Shown piece by piece: positions 34,019 through 42,754 of a stretch of DNA of 44,187 nucleotides. This DNA comes from a bacterium (GTDB taxonomy: Bacteria; Bacillota_I; Bacilli_A; RFN20; CAG-826). Where the stretch lies: NCBI GenBank assembly GCA_029098125.1, contig JAQXNS010000135.1:1-44187 (forward strand). Direction: 5' to 3'. Within the stretch, counting starts at the first letter, position 1, and each line of letters begins with the position of its first letter. The notes below the pieces were generated by a model that saw only the letters and a program-made list of their open reading frames with translations, had not been told where the DNA came from and searched no databases. Made by a program: the position numbers and the translations under genes.

Positions 34019-35929
34019 TTAGCAAATCTTCATGTCAATATTTGTTGAATAAATGCTAATCTTATCTCCTGGAATGTTAATAAATAATACATCACCAACA
34101 TTATAATTCTTATTTTTAATTAAGAATTTTTGTTCATTTGCTTGAACTAATGCATATTTATTAACTCCATAGTCAAGAATGTCAACTACTGAAACTCTTA
34201 AGCCATCACTTTCAGAGTCAGTAACTTCAACATCATTCATATTTGCGACATATTTATATGTACGTTTGTAGCAATTATTTCCCTCAATTGCGTTCATCTT
34301 GTAACCACTTTCTGTTAAAAGAGAGAACTTTTTATTTTCAATAACTGCATGGAAATAATATTTTCTAATTGTTTTATTGTATGTTGGACTTGATTCGTCG
34401 GTATCAACTTCTCTTAATTCTTCTTTATCAAATGTTCCTAACAATGAAATTTGATCATTGATTTCTTCTAAGCAAATCTCATTATCAGAAGTGACTTTAA
34501 CCTTATCAAATAAAATATCGAATGAATAAGAGTCATTAACTTTAACTTCATCGTCAACAAGTGCAAAAAGATAACGATTTCCAAATTGAAGATAAGCTAA
34601 ATTTTTATCATTAATTTTTTCGATCTTATCAACTTTTAAAGAATAAGTAGAGCCTCTTACGATAGCATAAGGAGGTACCTCAATATCAAGATTTTTATTA
34701 TCACAAACTCTTGTAAGTTGAGCTGGAGCATCGATTTCGACATCTAAGAAAGTAAGTTTTCCTTCAGAAATTTTTGCGCTGAATTTTGAATAACTTGGTA
34801 TCTTGCTTAATAAAGTAACCTCTGTTTCTGCATCAAAGAAATGAACTTTATCAATAATTGGTGAAATTCTAACTTTATCGCCAACGTTAATATTAGTGCC
34901 CTCAATTACCTTGACAATAATTTTGTTGCCTTCATCTTTTAATGAGAAATCTTGTTCTACTCCGCCAAGTTCACCATAAGCTATACATTCATTACCTAAA
35001 TGTTCGACGTTTGTAATCACGCATTCTAGACCATCTTCACTCAAAACTAGATGTTCTGGTCTTATGCCAAATATGACTTTTTTACTTCCATGTAAATAAT
35101 CATCATGTATCTTTGATAATTTTTCATAAGGTAAAACAATTTTTGAATCATTTTCAAATATTACTTCAACAATATCATTAATTCTATTTAATGTGACATT
35201 AAAGAAGTTCATTTGTGGAGTGCCAATAAATCCTGCAACAAACTTATTATAAGGTTCATTATAAAGATTCATAGGTGTGTCAATTTGTTGTACATACCCT
35301 TTTTTCATAACAACAATTCTAGTTCCCATTGTCATAGCTTCGACTTGGTCGTGGGTAACATAAATAAATGTTGTCTGTAGTTTTTTGTGTAATTTAGTGA
35401 TTTCTGTTCTCATTTGGGCTCTTAATTTAGCGTCCAAATTTGAAAGAGGTTCATCAAGTAAAAATACTTTAGGATCACGAACAAGAGCACGACCAAGTGC
35501 AACTCTTTGTCTTTGACCTCCACTCATTGCTTTAGGTTTACGATCCAAATATTCCTCGATATCCAACATTTTAGCAGCTTCTAAAACTTTTTCTTTAATT
35601 TCCGCTTCTGGCAAATGCCTATTGCGTAAACCAAAGGCCATATTTTCATAAACTGTCATGTGTGGATAAAGAGCATAACTTTGGAAAACCATAGCAATGT
35701 CACGATCTTTTGGTTCCATATCATTAACCAAAGTGTCCCCAATAAATAAATCGCCAGCTGTGATTGTTTCAAGTCCAGCAATCATTCTTAAGGTAGTTGA
35801 TTTGCCACATCCACTAGGTCCGACGAAAACAATGAACTCTTTATCAGCAATATCGATACTAAAATCGTTAACTGCTTTGTGTCCATTATCATATACCTTG
35901 TAGATATGACTTAATTTAAGATTAGCCAT
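34019..35929 (-). CDS. Sugar ABC transporter ATPase (MsmK/MalK type) with extended C-terminus
   Basis: This 636-residue ATPase would energise MalFG. Residues 1-~235 are the nucleotide-binding domain: Walker [10 protein letters not shown] near 37, Q-loop [12 protein letters not shown], signature MSGGQRQR near 135, Walker [14 protein letters not shown] near 156 and the switch VTHDQ near 189. A TOBE/OB regulatory domain follows (~240-375; [15 protein letters not shown]), where family members of about 370 residues end. Here ~260 more residues continue, and two further segments resemble the [18 protein letters not shown] end of the TOBE domain: [19 protein letters not shown] near 472 and [18 protein letters not shown] near 610. 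This suggests added TOBE-like domains. GGAGG lies upstream of the ATG. A hairpin precedes the gene, so it may have partly separate expression. Confidence 0.92.
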   Translation of the reverse strand: MANLKLSHIYKVYDNGHKAVNDFSIDIADKEFIVFVGPSGCGKSTTLRMIAGLETITAGDLFIGDTLVNDMEPKDRDIAMVFQSYALYPHMTVYENMAFGLRNRHLPEAEIKEKVLEAAKMLDIEEYLDRKPKAMSGGQRQRVALGRALVRDPKVFLLDEPLSNLDAKLRAQMRTEITKLHKKLQTTFIYVTHDQVEAMTMGTRIVVMKKGYVQQIDTPMNLYNEPYNKFVAGFIGTPQMNFFNVTLNRINDIVEVIFENDSKIVLPYEKLSKIHDDYLHGSKKVIFGIRPEHLVLSEDGLECVITNVEHLGNECIAYGELGGVEQDFSLKDEGNKIIVKVIEGTNINVGDKVRISPIIDKVHFFDAETEVTLLSKIPSYSKFSAKISEGKLTFLDVEIDAPAQLTRVCDNKNLDIEVPPYAIVRGSTYSLKVDKIEKINDKNLAYLQFGNRYLFALVDDEVKVNDSYSFDILFDKVKVTSDNEICLEEINDQISLLGTFDKEELREVDTDESSPTYNKTIRKYYFHAVIENKKFSLLTESGYKMNAIEGNNCYKRTYKYVANMNDVEVTDSESDGLRVSVVDILDYGVNKYALVQANEQKFLIKNKNYNVGDVLFINIPGDKISIYSTNIDMKIC

Positions 35930-35972
35930 ACGTTCCTCCTATATGCTTAAAATACGAAAATAAAATATAATA

Positions 35973-35991
35973 AAACTCTAAAAAAGAGTTT
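35973..35991 (-). terminator. Weak terminator or attenuator before the ATPase gene
   Basis: On the minus strand AAACTC (35991-35986) pairs with GAGTTT (35978-35973) around seven bases and is followed by T-rich sequence. The stem is only six pairs, so partial termination within the operon is possible. Confidence 0.4.
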
Positions 35992-35993
35992 AA

Positions 35994-36398
35994 TTACCTA
36001 ACTACGATTCCTTTCTTTTCAAATCTGAACAAAAATTCACCGATGAGGGGGTCAAAACTTGGCAAACTACCAAACTTTTTACCATCTTTATCATAAATAA
36101 TATAAAAATCATCTATTAAAACCACATCTTTAATATTTGAAATTTTGATCTTCTTTTTAATAAATAGAATATGATTAATTAAATATTCGCCATCAATTTC
36201 TAGGTAATGAAATAATTGATCAGCGATTATTGGTATTGCACAAATAATAAATATTGAACAAAATACGTAAACTACTAAACCTATCGAACTGTAAGATTCA
36301 AAAATTGCACATAAAACAATAGTTATTATGCAGATGCTCATAACAATAGAACTAAAAATTACAGGTCTTTTTTGAATTGTAGTACGTACTTTATTCAT
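35994..36398 (-). CDS. Small membrane protein with PH-like C-terminal part
   Basis: This 134-residue protein has two adjacent membrane helices (about residues 12-33 and 40-61). A soluble part of about 70 residues follows with alternating beta-type segments (YLEIDGEYLINHILFIKKKI, ISNIKDVVLIDDFYIIYDKDG). That pattern of two helices plus a short beta domain with a basic hairpin is like bacterial PH-domain membrane proteins, but the match is loose. The gene starts four bases before the pullulanase stop region ends and lies between pullulanase and ATPase genes in the operon. Function unknown. Confidence 0.65.
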   Translation of the reverse strand: MNKVRTTIQKRPVIFSSIVMSICIITIVLCAIFESYSSIGLVVYVFCSIFIICAIPIIADQLFHYLEIDGEYLINHILFIKKKIKISNIKDVVLIDDFYIIYDKDGKKFGSLPSFDPLIGEFLFRFEKKGIVVR

Positions 36399-36402
36399 AT
36401 TT

Positions 36403-39198
36403 TTAAATCTTTTGAAGAATTATTGATTCATTTAAATCAAGTTTAAAGTTGCCACTAACAACGCTACCTTTTTCGTGTTTTGAATTATTTGATAACAATA
36501 TTTTATATTCACCATCAAGAGAAATAGAATTTTCACTTCCAGCGTGGAAAACGAAAATATTTTCTTTTCCTTCGCTACTCATATCAACATTAAAACTGAT
36601 AACATTATTCGCAACGCTAACATTCTTTAAATATTTGTTTATATCTTCACGATTTGGCAAAGATAAACCATCTAATTGTTTTCTTAAAGCAATTAAATCT
36701 TTGAAATATTTATAAGTATCTTCATTTTTAATTTTTAAAGAATAATCCATGTTATTAATGTTATCGCCAACATTATATGAATTTCCCTCATATTTTATAT
36801 TTCCATTTTCGTCTTCATACTCTTTTGTTCGTTTAAACTCTTCACCTTCTTGAAGGAATGGAACTCCTTGAGATGTAAAAACAATAGATTCAGCTTGTGT
36901 ATATTGCATATCTAAGTTTGAATTGTATTTTTGTTGAATCAATTGATCATATAATGTGTAATTGTCATGGCAAGAAGCATAATTAATAACTTGTTGTGGT
37001 TCGATGTTTTTAGATTTCTCATCTTTTGTTGAAAAAGCACCAGTAATACCCATTAGTATTGAGTTTGCTAAATAATTAGCTCCGCTTACCCAGCCTAAAC
37101 CAGGAGCATTGTCACCTCTAATTGCATTTCTAATTACATCGTTAAATGCACCAACATAAACTCCATCACCTGCGAAATATGATTGAGAAAGTGAAGATTG
37201 AACAGTTTTTTGACTTGTTAATTTCTTTGGATCAGTTCCATCAACTAACTTTGAAGTTCCACCAGTCCAAGGTTCACCATAAACCATAATATCCTTATTT
37301 ATAGCAGATAAATCTTTATAAACATCAATCATAGTTTGATTATCAAGTAAACCCATTAAATCAAATCTAAAACCACTAATTCCATATTCTTCAACCCAGA
37401 ATTTGCATGATTCTCTAATGAATTTATTAACCATGAATCTTTCACTTGCGACTTCGTTTCCACATCCTGAACCGTTAGAATATTCGCCGCTTCTGCTTGT
37501 TCTATAATAATAATAAGGAACGAGCGTTGTAAAACTGCTTCCTTCTGTTGAACCTGTATGATTATAAACAACATCCATGTTGACGTTAATTCCATTATTA
37601 TGTAATGCTGTCATCATTTGTTTAAATTCTTTTACTCTTGAGTATCCATCAGCAGGATTTAAAGAATAGCTTCCTTCTAAACAATTATAATTTTGTGGAT
37701 CATATCCCCAGTTATAATTTGTGTCCTTCATTGAAGTAGAAACATTACTCTCATCAACAGAATTGTAATCATATGATGGCATAATTTGAACATGGCTTAT
37801 TCCTAAATCTTTTAAATGATCTAAGCCTGTTGAAACTGTTTTACCACCTTCTGTATATGTTGTTCCAGATTCAGTTAAACCTAAGAATTTACCTCTGTAT
37901 TCTTCTTTAACACCACTATTTTCATTGATGGTCATATCTCTAATATGCATTTCATAAATTGATGCATCAGTTCCGTTTTCGCCAAAATTGACTGGAGTTT
38001 TATCATAGAACATTTCAGCATTAATCTTATTAAAGTTAATTACCATGCCTCTTTTGCCGTTTAACCCAGCTGATTTAGCGTATGGATCGATTATTTCGTT
38101 AACACCTTTTGAATTAGTAACTGTGTATGTATAATAAACGCCATCTAAATTTCTTGAAACTGTTGTTTCAAAAATACCTTTTTCTTTTCTTGTCATATCA
38201 ACAACTTCAATTGGCGTTTTGTCATTTATATAATCACCTGTTTTATATAAATTTAATTTCATTGAACTGCTTGTTGGAGCCCAAACTTTGAATGTAGTTG
38301 CTTTTGGATTAGAATCATTATCAAAAGATGCACCCAAATCGTCAGATGAATAATTATACTTCTCCCCAAATTCTTCAGTATCAAAATATGAAGTGACCAT
38401 GACCGTTTTCTTATCAGTCCAATCATTATCAAATTTATATGTAACTTCAATTGTAGAGGATAAATCAATTTCATTATTTAACTCAATAGTTAATTTTTTG
38501 GATTTTTCATTATATTCACCAAGTGAGTACTCTGTAATTGGATTACCATCAACAAAAACATTTAGTCTCTTACTATAAGGCTTAAATGTTGTTGAGTAAG
38601 GAGCAAAATAAACGCTAAATATTTTAGATGATTCTAAAACACATGTATTCATTTTTGCTTTTAACGCATCGTCCTTGTTAGTGTAAATATCCATTGCTCC
38701 ACTCTTTGAGTAGATATCCATAAATCCACCAAGAGAAGTTTTGCTAACTTCAATTGAACGATCATTATCAGGGTCTTTTTTCCAATCTTCAGTAGTGACT
38801 AAAAAACCAATAACTTTGGCTTCTTTTTCCCCAGTAACTTTATCTAAAGGAACATCAACAAAAACACCAAAGTCATCATAATATTCAAATGGGTAAAAAG
38901 CTCCATTGCCTCCATTTGTAATATCCCAAGCCCAAATTCCATAACCTTGATATGGGCTTCTATTATTTGCTAAATCATCTTTTCTGCGGTAATGAAATCT
39001 AATTTTTGTTGTTGTTTCTTCAACTAATTTTGAATAATCAGTTGTATCTTTTTTGTATGTTGAAACTACATCACTATCATTTGGTGATATTAATTGTTCA
39101 TATGGTTCATCAGGTCCCATTCCAGAATCAGCACATCCAGAAATTAGGCCAACAGGTAACAATAAACTTAACAATAAAACATTTAATCTTTTTTTCAT
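36403..39198 (-). CDS. pulA: Type I pullulanase lipoprotein
   Basis: This 931-residue surface enzyme cleaves alpha-1,6 branches of pullulan and starch. A lipoprotein signal (MKKRLNVLLLSLLLPVGL, Cys22 in ISGC) anchors it outside. Next comes a CBM41-type starch-binding domain (~55-155, IRFHYRR and GYGIWAWD), a beta region (~195-280), a CBM48-like N-domain with ATTFKVWAPTS (~300), and the GH13 barrel with the pullulanase signature YNWGYDP near 495. Catalytic residues are Asp in GFRFDLMGL (~613), Glu in VYGEPWTGG (~640) and Asp in SCHDN (~745). AGGAG precedes the ATG. It follows the amylase gene by eight bases. Together they would degrade starch to linear maltodextrins outside the cell. Confidence 0.95.
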   Translation of the reverse strand: MKKRLNVLLLSLLLPVGLISGCADSGMGPDEPYEQLISPNDSDVVSTYKKDTTDYSKLVEETTTKIRFHYRRKDDLANNRSPYQGYGIWAWDITNGGNGAFYPFEYYDDFGVFVDVPLDKVTGEKEAKVIGFLVTTEDWKKDPDNDRSIEVSKTSLGGFMDIYSKSGAMDIYTNKDDALKAKMNTCVLESSKIFSVYFAPYSTTFKPYSKRLNVFVDGNPITEYSLGEYNEKSKKLTIELNNEIDLSSTIEVTYKFDNDWTDKKTVMVTSYFDTEEFGEKYNYSSDDLGASFDNDSNPKATTFKVWAPTSSSMKLNLYKTGDYINDKTPIEVVDMTRKEKGIFETTVSRNLDGVYYTYTVTNSKGVNEIIDPYAKSAGLNGKRGMVINFNKINAEMFYDKTPVNFGENGTDASIYEMHIRDMTINENSGVKEEYRGKFLGLTESGTTYTEGGKTVSTGLDHLKDLGISHVQIMPSYDYNSVDESNVSTSMKDTNYNWGYDPQNYNCLEGSYSLNPADGYSRVKEFKQMMTALHNNGINVNMDVVYNHTGSTEGSSFTTLVPYYYYRTSRSGEYSNGSGCGNEVASERFMVNKFIRESCKFWVEEYGISGFRFDLMGLLDNQTMIDVYKDLSAINKDIMVYGEPWTGGTSKLVDGTDPKKLTSQKTVQSSLSQSYFAGDGVYVGAFNDVIRNAIRGDNAPGLGWVSGANYLANSILMGITGAFSTKDEKSKNIEPQQVINYASCHDNYTLYDQLIQQKYNSNLDMQYTQAESIVFTSQGVPFLQEGEEFKRTKEYEDENGNIKYEGNSYNVGDNINNMDYSLKIKNEDTYKYFKDLIALRKQLDGLSLPNREDINKYLKNVSVANNVISFNVDMSSEGKENIFVFHAGSENSISLDGEYKILLSNNSKHEKGSVVSGNFKLDLNESIILQKI

Positions 39199-39206
39199 AT
39201 TTTCTC

Positions 39207-41195
39207 CTAAAAGCCACTAGCATCAAAAAAGCCTTTTTTTAGAGCTTCACCCTTGATATCAACGGATTGTTTGATAATATTTTCATCCCATTTTTGTGTG
39301 TTTTCAATTACATAATCTTTATTAAACAATCCTAATAAGAATCCAGTATATCCACTGACATCTATTAATAAAATATTATTTTCATATGTGTAATCTTTAT
39401 GCCATTTACTTGGCTCCCAACTCCAAATATATAGCTCGTTTTGCTCGAAATATATAGGATTTAGATTTATTACGTTAAAATATCCATCAATTAAAGTAAT
39501 TTTGTTAAAGACAAATCTTCTAGTTTTTGAATTATTACCATTTTTAACAACAATATTTAAAACCTCTTCATTATTTATAACATGATCTCCAATAGTAATA
39601 TTCACTTTTTCATTGAAACTCACTTTTGATGATTCATCATCGTTAAAATAATAGAAACTCTCGCTAGCATTTGAGGTTTTTAATTCTACATTTAATTTAT
39701 CAGCAAAGCTCTCACCTCTGCTAGAAATTGTAAAACTTGGTCGTGGTAAAACATGGCTTCTAACCAAATAGCAAATTCCTGATTGATCAAAATTGATAGT
39801 TGCAGTTTTGGACGAAACAACAACTTTTGAACCAGTAACTAAATCATAATAATTTCCATCACTTAAATGATTAAATTTTACAGTTTTTGTATAATTTTTC
39901 TTCTCAGCGTCAATATTTAATACATACGCGCCATCATCTTCCTCGCTATATCTTTCATTTACAAAAACTAAATCATCACTTTCAGAATGTAAATCTTCTT
40001 CAGCTCCTATAAAACGATTATGGAATCTATTTGCAGAAGCAACCAATTCACTTTCGAATCCATAAGAACCTATTTGTCCAACATCAATATTTGCATTTGG
40101 TCTTGCTAAAAATAAAGCATTGATTCCTTTTCTAGAAGCAATAACACCCCATTCTTTTGCAACACGAGTTTCATTAATATGAGTTGAGGATTCAACATAA
40201 GTATCGTGACTTTCAACCCAAGTAATAACCTTGCTTACATCAACATTTTTGCCATATTGTGCATTACAAATAGCGTCTGCGCTTTTTGAAGAAACAACGC
40301 CTTTATGAACACCTTGAATATAACCATCACATGTTACATCCATCATGTTAGCATATAAATTAATATCTCTTTCTAAAGGATTGTTTAGAACTTCTCCATA
40401 AGCGTACAATTCTTTATTTTCTTTTTCTTTATAATAATCTTTTGCTGCTAATAAAGTGTTTTCCCAAAAATTACTAGGATAATCCTTGTCTTGACTCGTC
40501 TCAATATGTTTTGCAGCATCAAACCTAAATCCATCGATTCCAGCATCTATGCATTCTTTTAAATAAGATAAACATCTTTCTTGAACGTATGGATTTCCAG
40601 TATTTAAATCTGGTAGCTTTCCATATGGGTAATATTGTGTTTCTGCCCCGCTTCCTGTGGCATTCTTATTATGATGGAAAGTAGATGTATCCCCTTTATC
40701 ATTACGATGTTCATAAATATAAGGTTCATATTCACCTACTTTTGGAGAAACTTTTGGTGTTCCGTCGTCTTCCAAATCATCATCGCTGATATTTGCCATA
40801 TGATTAAAAACTACATCGCAATATATTGAAATACCATATTTATCGGCTTCAAGACATAATTCTTTCAACTCTTCTTTGGTGCCTAAACTACTTGAGGAAG
40901 CAATAGAAAAACTTAAAGGTTGATAAAAACTCCACCACGTAGATCCACCATTTTTTGGAGTTTGCAATGGCATAGTTAAAATAGATTTAAAACCAGACTC
41001 ATATATTCCAGGTAAATTATCTTTAATTTGTTTAAACGTCCAACAAAAAGCATGTAAAGTCAAACCATCATCATTGTTTTGAGGTAATTTTTCAACATAA
41101 TTATCTTCAAAATCTTCATATGATTTTGAACAAGATACAGAAATTATTGGCAAAGTTAATGCCAACCCTAGAAAAATATAATGTTTTAGTTTCAT
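39207..41195 (-). CDS. Alpha-amylase family lipoprotein (GH13)
   Basis: This 662-residue surface amylase has a lipoprotein signal (MKLKHYIFLGLALTLPIIS, then VSC with Cys22), so it is anchored on the outside. The GH13 barrel shows YCDVVFNHMAN near 115, the nucleophile Asp in GFRFDAAKH (~223), the acid/base Glu in AYGEVL (~265) and the third Asp in WVESHDTYV (~327). Beta domains follow the barrel (~400-560). The C-terminal ~90 residues contain aromatic-rich ELYIWSWEPSKWHKDY, which could be a starch-binding module, but I cannot name the family. I chose the ATG at 41195 with GGAG before it; the frame opens four codons earlier. Its product would feed the MalE importer. It is the first gene of the operon and is preceded by a structured region. 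Confidence 0.92.
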   Translation of the reverse strand: MKLKHYIFLGLALTLPIISVSCSKSYEDFEDNYVEKLPQNNDDGLTLHAFCWTFKQIKDNLPGIYESGFKSILTMPLQTPKNGGSTWWSFYQPLSFSIASSSSLGTKEELKELCLEADKYGISIYCDVVFNHMANISDDDLEDDGTPKVSPKVGEYEPYIYEHRNDKGDTSTFHHNKNATGSGAETQYYPYGKLPDLNTGNPYVQERCLSYLKECIDAGIDGFRFDAAKHIETSQDKDYPSNFWENTLLAAKDYYKEKENKELYAYGEVLNNPLERDINLYANMMDVTCDGYIQGVHKGVVSSKSADAICNAQYGKNVDVSKVITWVESHDTYVESSTHINETRVAKEWGVIASRKGINALFLARPNANIDVGQIGSYGFESELVASANRFHNRFIGAEEDLHSESDDLVFVNERYSEEDDGAYVLNIDAEKKNYTKTVKFNHLSDGNYYDLVTGSKVVVSSKTATINFDQSGICYLVRSHVLPRPSFTISSRGESFADKLNVELKTSNASESFYYFNDDESSKVSFNEKVNITIGDHVINNEEVLNIVVKNGNNSKTRRFVFNKITLIDGYFNVINLNPIYFEQNELYIWSWEPSKWHKDYTYENNILLIDVSGYTGFLLGLFNKDYVIENTQKWDENIIKQSVDIKGEALKKGFFDASGF

Positions 41196-41245
41196 AAACA
41201 ACTCCAAAAGTTATCAATTTTATAGTTAATAAAAATTTATTATTT

Positions 41246-41376
41246 TTTAAAAACTCATAAACTTAATATCTAATTTATGAGTAGCAGATAAGAGTTCTAA
41301 ACTATTGGTTTAGCATTTACAAAATTATGTTAAGCCAATAATATAAAACTCTTGCCTTATCATTTAAAAACTCATA
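41246..41376. ncRNA. Structured leader or small RNA candidate upstream of the amylase gene
   Basis: Three helices are nested or adjacent. ACTCATAAA (41253-41261) pairs with TTTATGAGT (41274-41282). GATAAGAGTT (41287-41296) pairs with AACTCTT (41347-41353) plus TTATC (41357-41361). ATTGGTTTAGC (41304-41314) pairs with GTTAAGCCAAT (41329-41339), giving two G-U pairs if read on the plus strand but C-A mismatches on the minus strand. A perfect 14-base direct repeat TTTAAAAACTCATA frames the region (41246-41259 and 41363-41376). On the minus strand the first helix is followed by a T run before the amylase gene and looks like a terminator. Strand and function are undecided. Confidence 0.5.
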
Positions 41377-41429
41377 TCGAATTTACTATATATAATTTAT
41401 TTAATAATAAATTTTTAAAATTTATAACC

Positions 41430-41459
41430 TAAAAATGAGGTGCTATAAAGCACCCCATT
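41430..41459 (-). terminator. Rho-independent terminator after the starch-binding-type lipoprotein gene
   Basis: On the minus strand AATGGGGTGCT (41459-41449) pairs with AGCACCTCATT (41444-41434) around TTAT, with one G-U pair, and is followed by a run of T. It begins ten bases after the stop. Confidence 0.92.
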
Positions 41460-41468
41460 AAAGATTAA

Positions 41469-42485
41469 TTAAGCAGCTTTAGTAACTGTGATTTTAGCGC
41501 TAGCATCAGCAGCAAATTCACCAATTGTAATTGTATATGAACCAGCTTCTGTTATCTTGATATTTGCATCATTTGCAGCATCAGATGCAACGCCAAGTAA
41601 TGTTTTACTAGCGTCATCTAATCTTCCTGCGCCCCAGTTAACAGTCCAATCAGCATCAGCTCTAATTTTCCATTCATCGTTAGCAGCAAATTCAACTGTA
41701 GCACTAAATGCTGTATTATCTGCATTTGCAGTTAATGAAACATCAGTATTCCAACCAGATGCAGCAAAACTACCAATGACACCATATGTATGTTCAGCAG
41801 CTTTCCATTCTTTAACTTCTTCATATCCGTCAACTTCGCTAGTAATTTCGCTATCTTTAATTAAGCCAACACCATATCCTGGTTTTCCTTCACCACCAGC
41901 AAATTTAACACCATAAACTGTATATGATCCAGAACCGCCAATGCAAACTGGATTGCTTGCCCATGAGAAACCGTTCTCATCTGCAGCTTCTTGGAATGCA
42001 GGCATAAATAATGTGTCTGGTGTTAAGCTAATTGCATAAGCTGTATGTGGATCTGGTATCCATTGTGTAACTGACCAAACTTCATCAACTTCATCATATG
42101 AAGCTTCACCAACTTTAATAGCAAATGAACCATTACAATTAACTTTTTTATCTTCTTTCATAGCTTGTGCTGTCCAACCAGCGTCTTTTGCACCAAGTCT
42201 AACATCAGATAATTTTACTCCGTATTGAATTTCATTATCTCCAGCTGCTGTTTTAATAGCTTCTGGTAATTCGCTTGCTTTAACAGCTGTCATTAAGTTT
42301 ATTACATTACCATTATCGTCTAATGCAGCGTCCCAAGCTGAGTCATGTTCGCCAACTTGGAATTGTCCTAATGCTAACCATTTTGCATCAAGTGGTTGCT
42401 CTGATGGTTGTTTGTTACATCCTGTAATACCAAGAATTGCAGCTGCGCCTAAAACAGCAATTTTTACTAATTTAACTTTTTTCAT
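41469..42485 (-). CDS. Lipoprotein, probably a starch- or glucan-binding surface protein
   Basis: This 338-residue protein has a lipoprotein signal (MKKVKLVKIAVLGAAAILG, then ITGC with Cys23). The mature part is acidic, rich in Ala, Asp and aromatic residues, and looks all-beta. The C-terminal part (~235-338) with YGVIGSFAASGWNTDVSL, EWKIRADADWTVNWG and SYTITIGEF resembles the SusE/SusF-type starch-binding module pattern (a conserved GSF..GW, then a W..NWG strand). No catalytic motif is seen. AGGAGG precedes the ATG. It stands alone between a strong operator-bearing promoter and a terminator, just upstream of the amylase operon on the same strand. Binding of starch is inferred from this similarity and place; the family match is loose. 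Confidence 0.7.
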   Translation of the reverse strand: MKKVKLVKIAVLGAAAILGITGCNKQPSEQPLDAKWLALGQFQVGEHDSAWDAALDDNGNVINLMTAVKASELPEAIKTAAGDNEIQYGVKLSDVRLGAKDAGWTAQAMKEDKKVNCNGSFAIKVGEASYDEVDEVWSVTQWIPDPHTAYAISLTPDTLFMPAFQEAADENGFSWASNPVCIGGSGSYTVYGVKFAGGEGKPGYGVGLIKDSEITSEVDGYEEVKEWKAAEHTYGVIGSFAASGWNTDVSLTANADNTAFSATVEFAANDEWKIRADADWTVNWGAGRLDDASKTLLGVASDAANDANIKITEAGSYTITIGEFAADASAKITVTKAA

Positions 42486-42564
42486 TTAAATATATCCTCC
42501 TAAGTTAAAAATAGCACATTAAAATTTTACGTTTTAAGTAAAAACTACTTTAAAAAAATATTTA

Positions 42565-42607
42565 ATGTAAGTGCTTACATTATATTCATCCTTAAAAAAG
42601 AAAACAA
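42565..42607 (-). promoter_or_regulatory. Promoter with LacI/CcpA-type operator
   Basis: On the minus strand TTGTTT (42607-42602) and TATAAT (42585-42580) are 16 bases apart. The near-perfect palindrome AATGTAAGTGCTTACATT (plus strand 42565-42582) overlaps the -10 box and the start site. TGTAAGTGCTTACA (42567-42580) fits the pattern of catabolite-responsive and LacI-family operators, with TG in place of CG in the centre. Binding there would block transcription of the lipoprotein gene. Confidence 0.75.
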
Positions 42608-42741
42608 GATAAAAACATAATTTTACTTAACTAAAAACATAGATTTGATGTTTTTTATCTTTTTACTGGTAATACTTTCTAATGTATCGTTTCAATATAT
42701 ATACATTATAAAAATTTATACATAAAAATTTATAATCATAT

Positions 42742-42754
42742 TATAATTTAAAGC
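42742..42754 (+). promoter_or_regulatory. -10 box of the ATPase-permease gene, probably giving a leaderless mRNA
   Basis: TATAAT (42742-42747) ends seven bases before the GTG start. A second TATAAT is at 42731-42736. No ribosome binding site is visible before the GTG. Confidence 0.5.

Noticed and set aside
41488-41916. Plus-strand 142-residue open frame
   Set aside because: It is antisense to the lipoprotein gene with Ala/Ser-rich composition that mirrors the real gene's codon pattern; no ribosome binding site.
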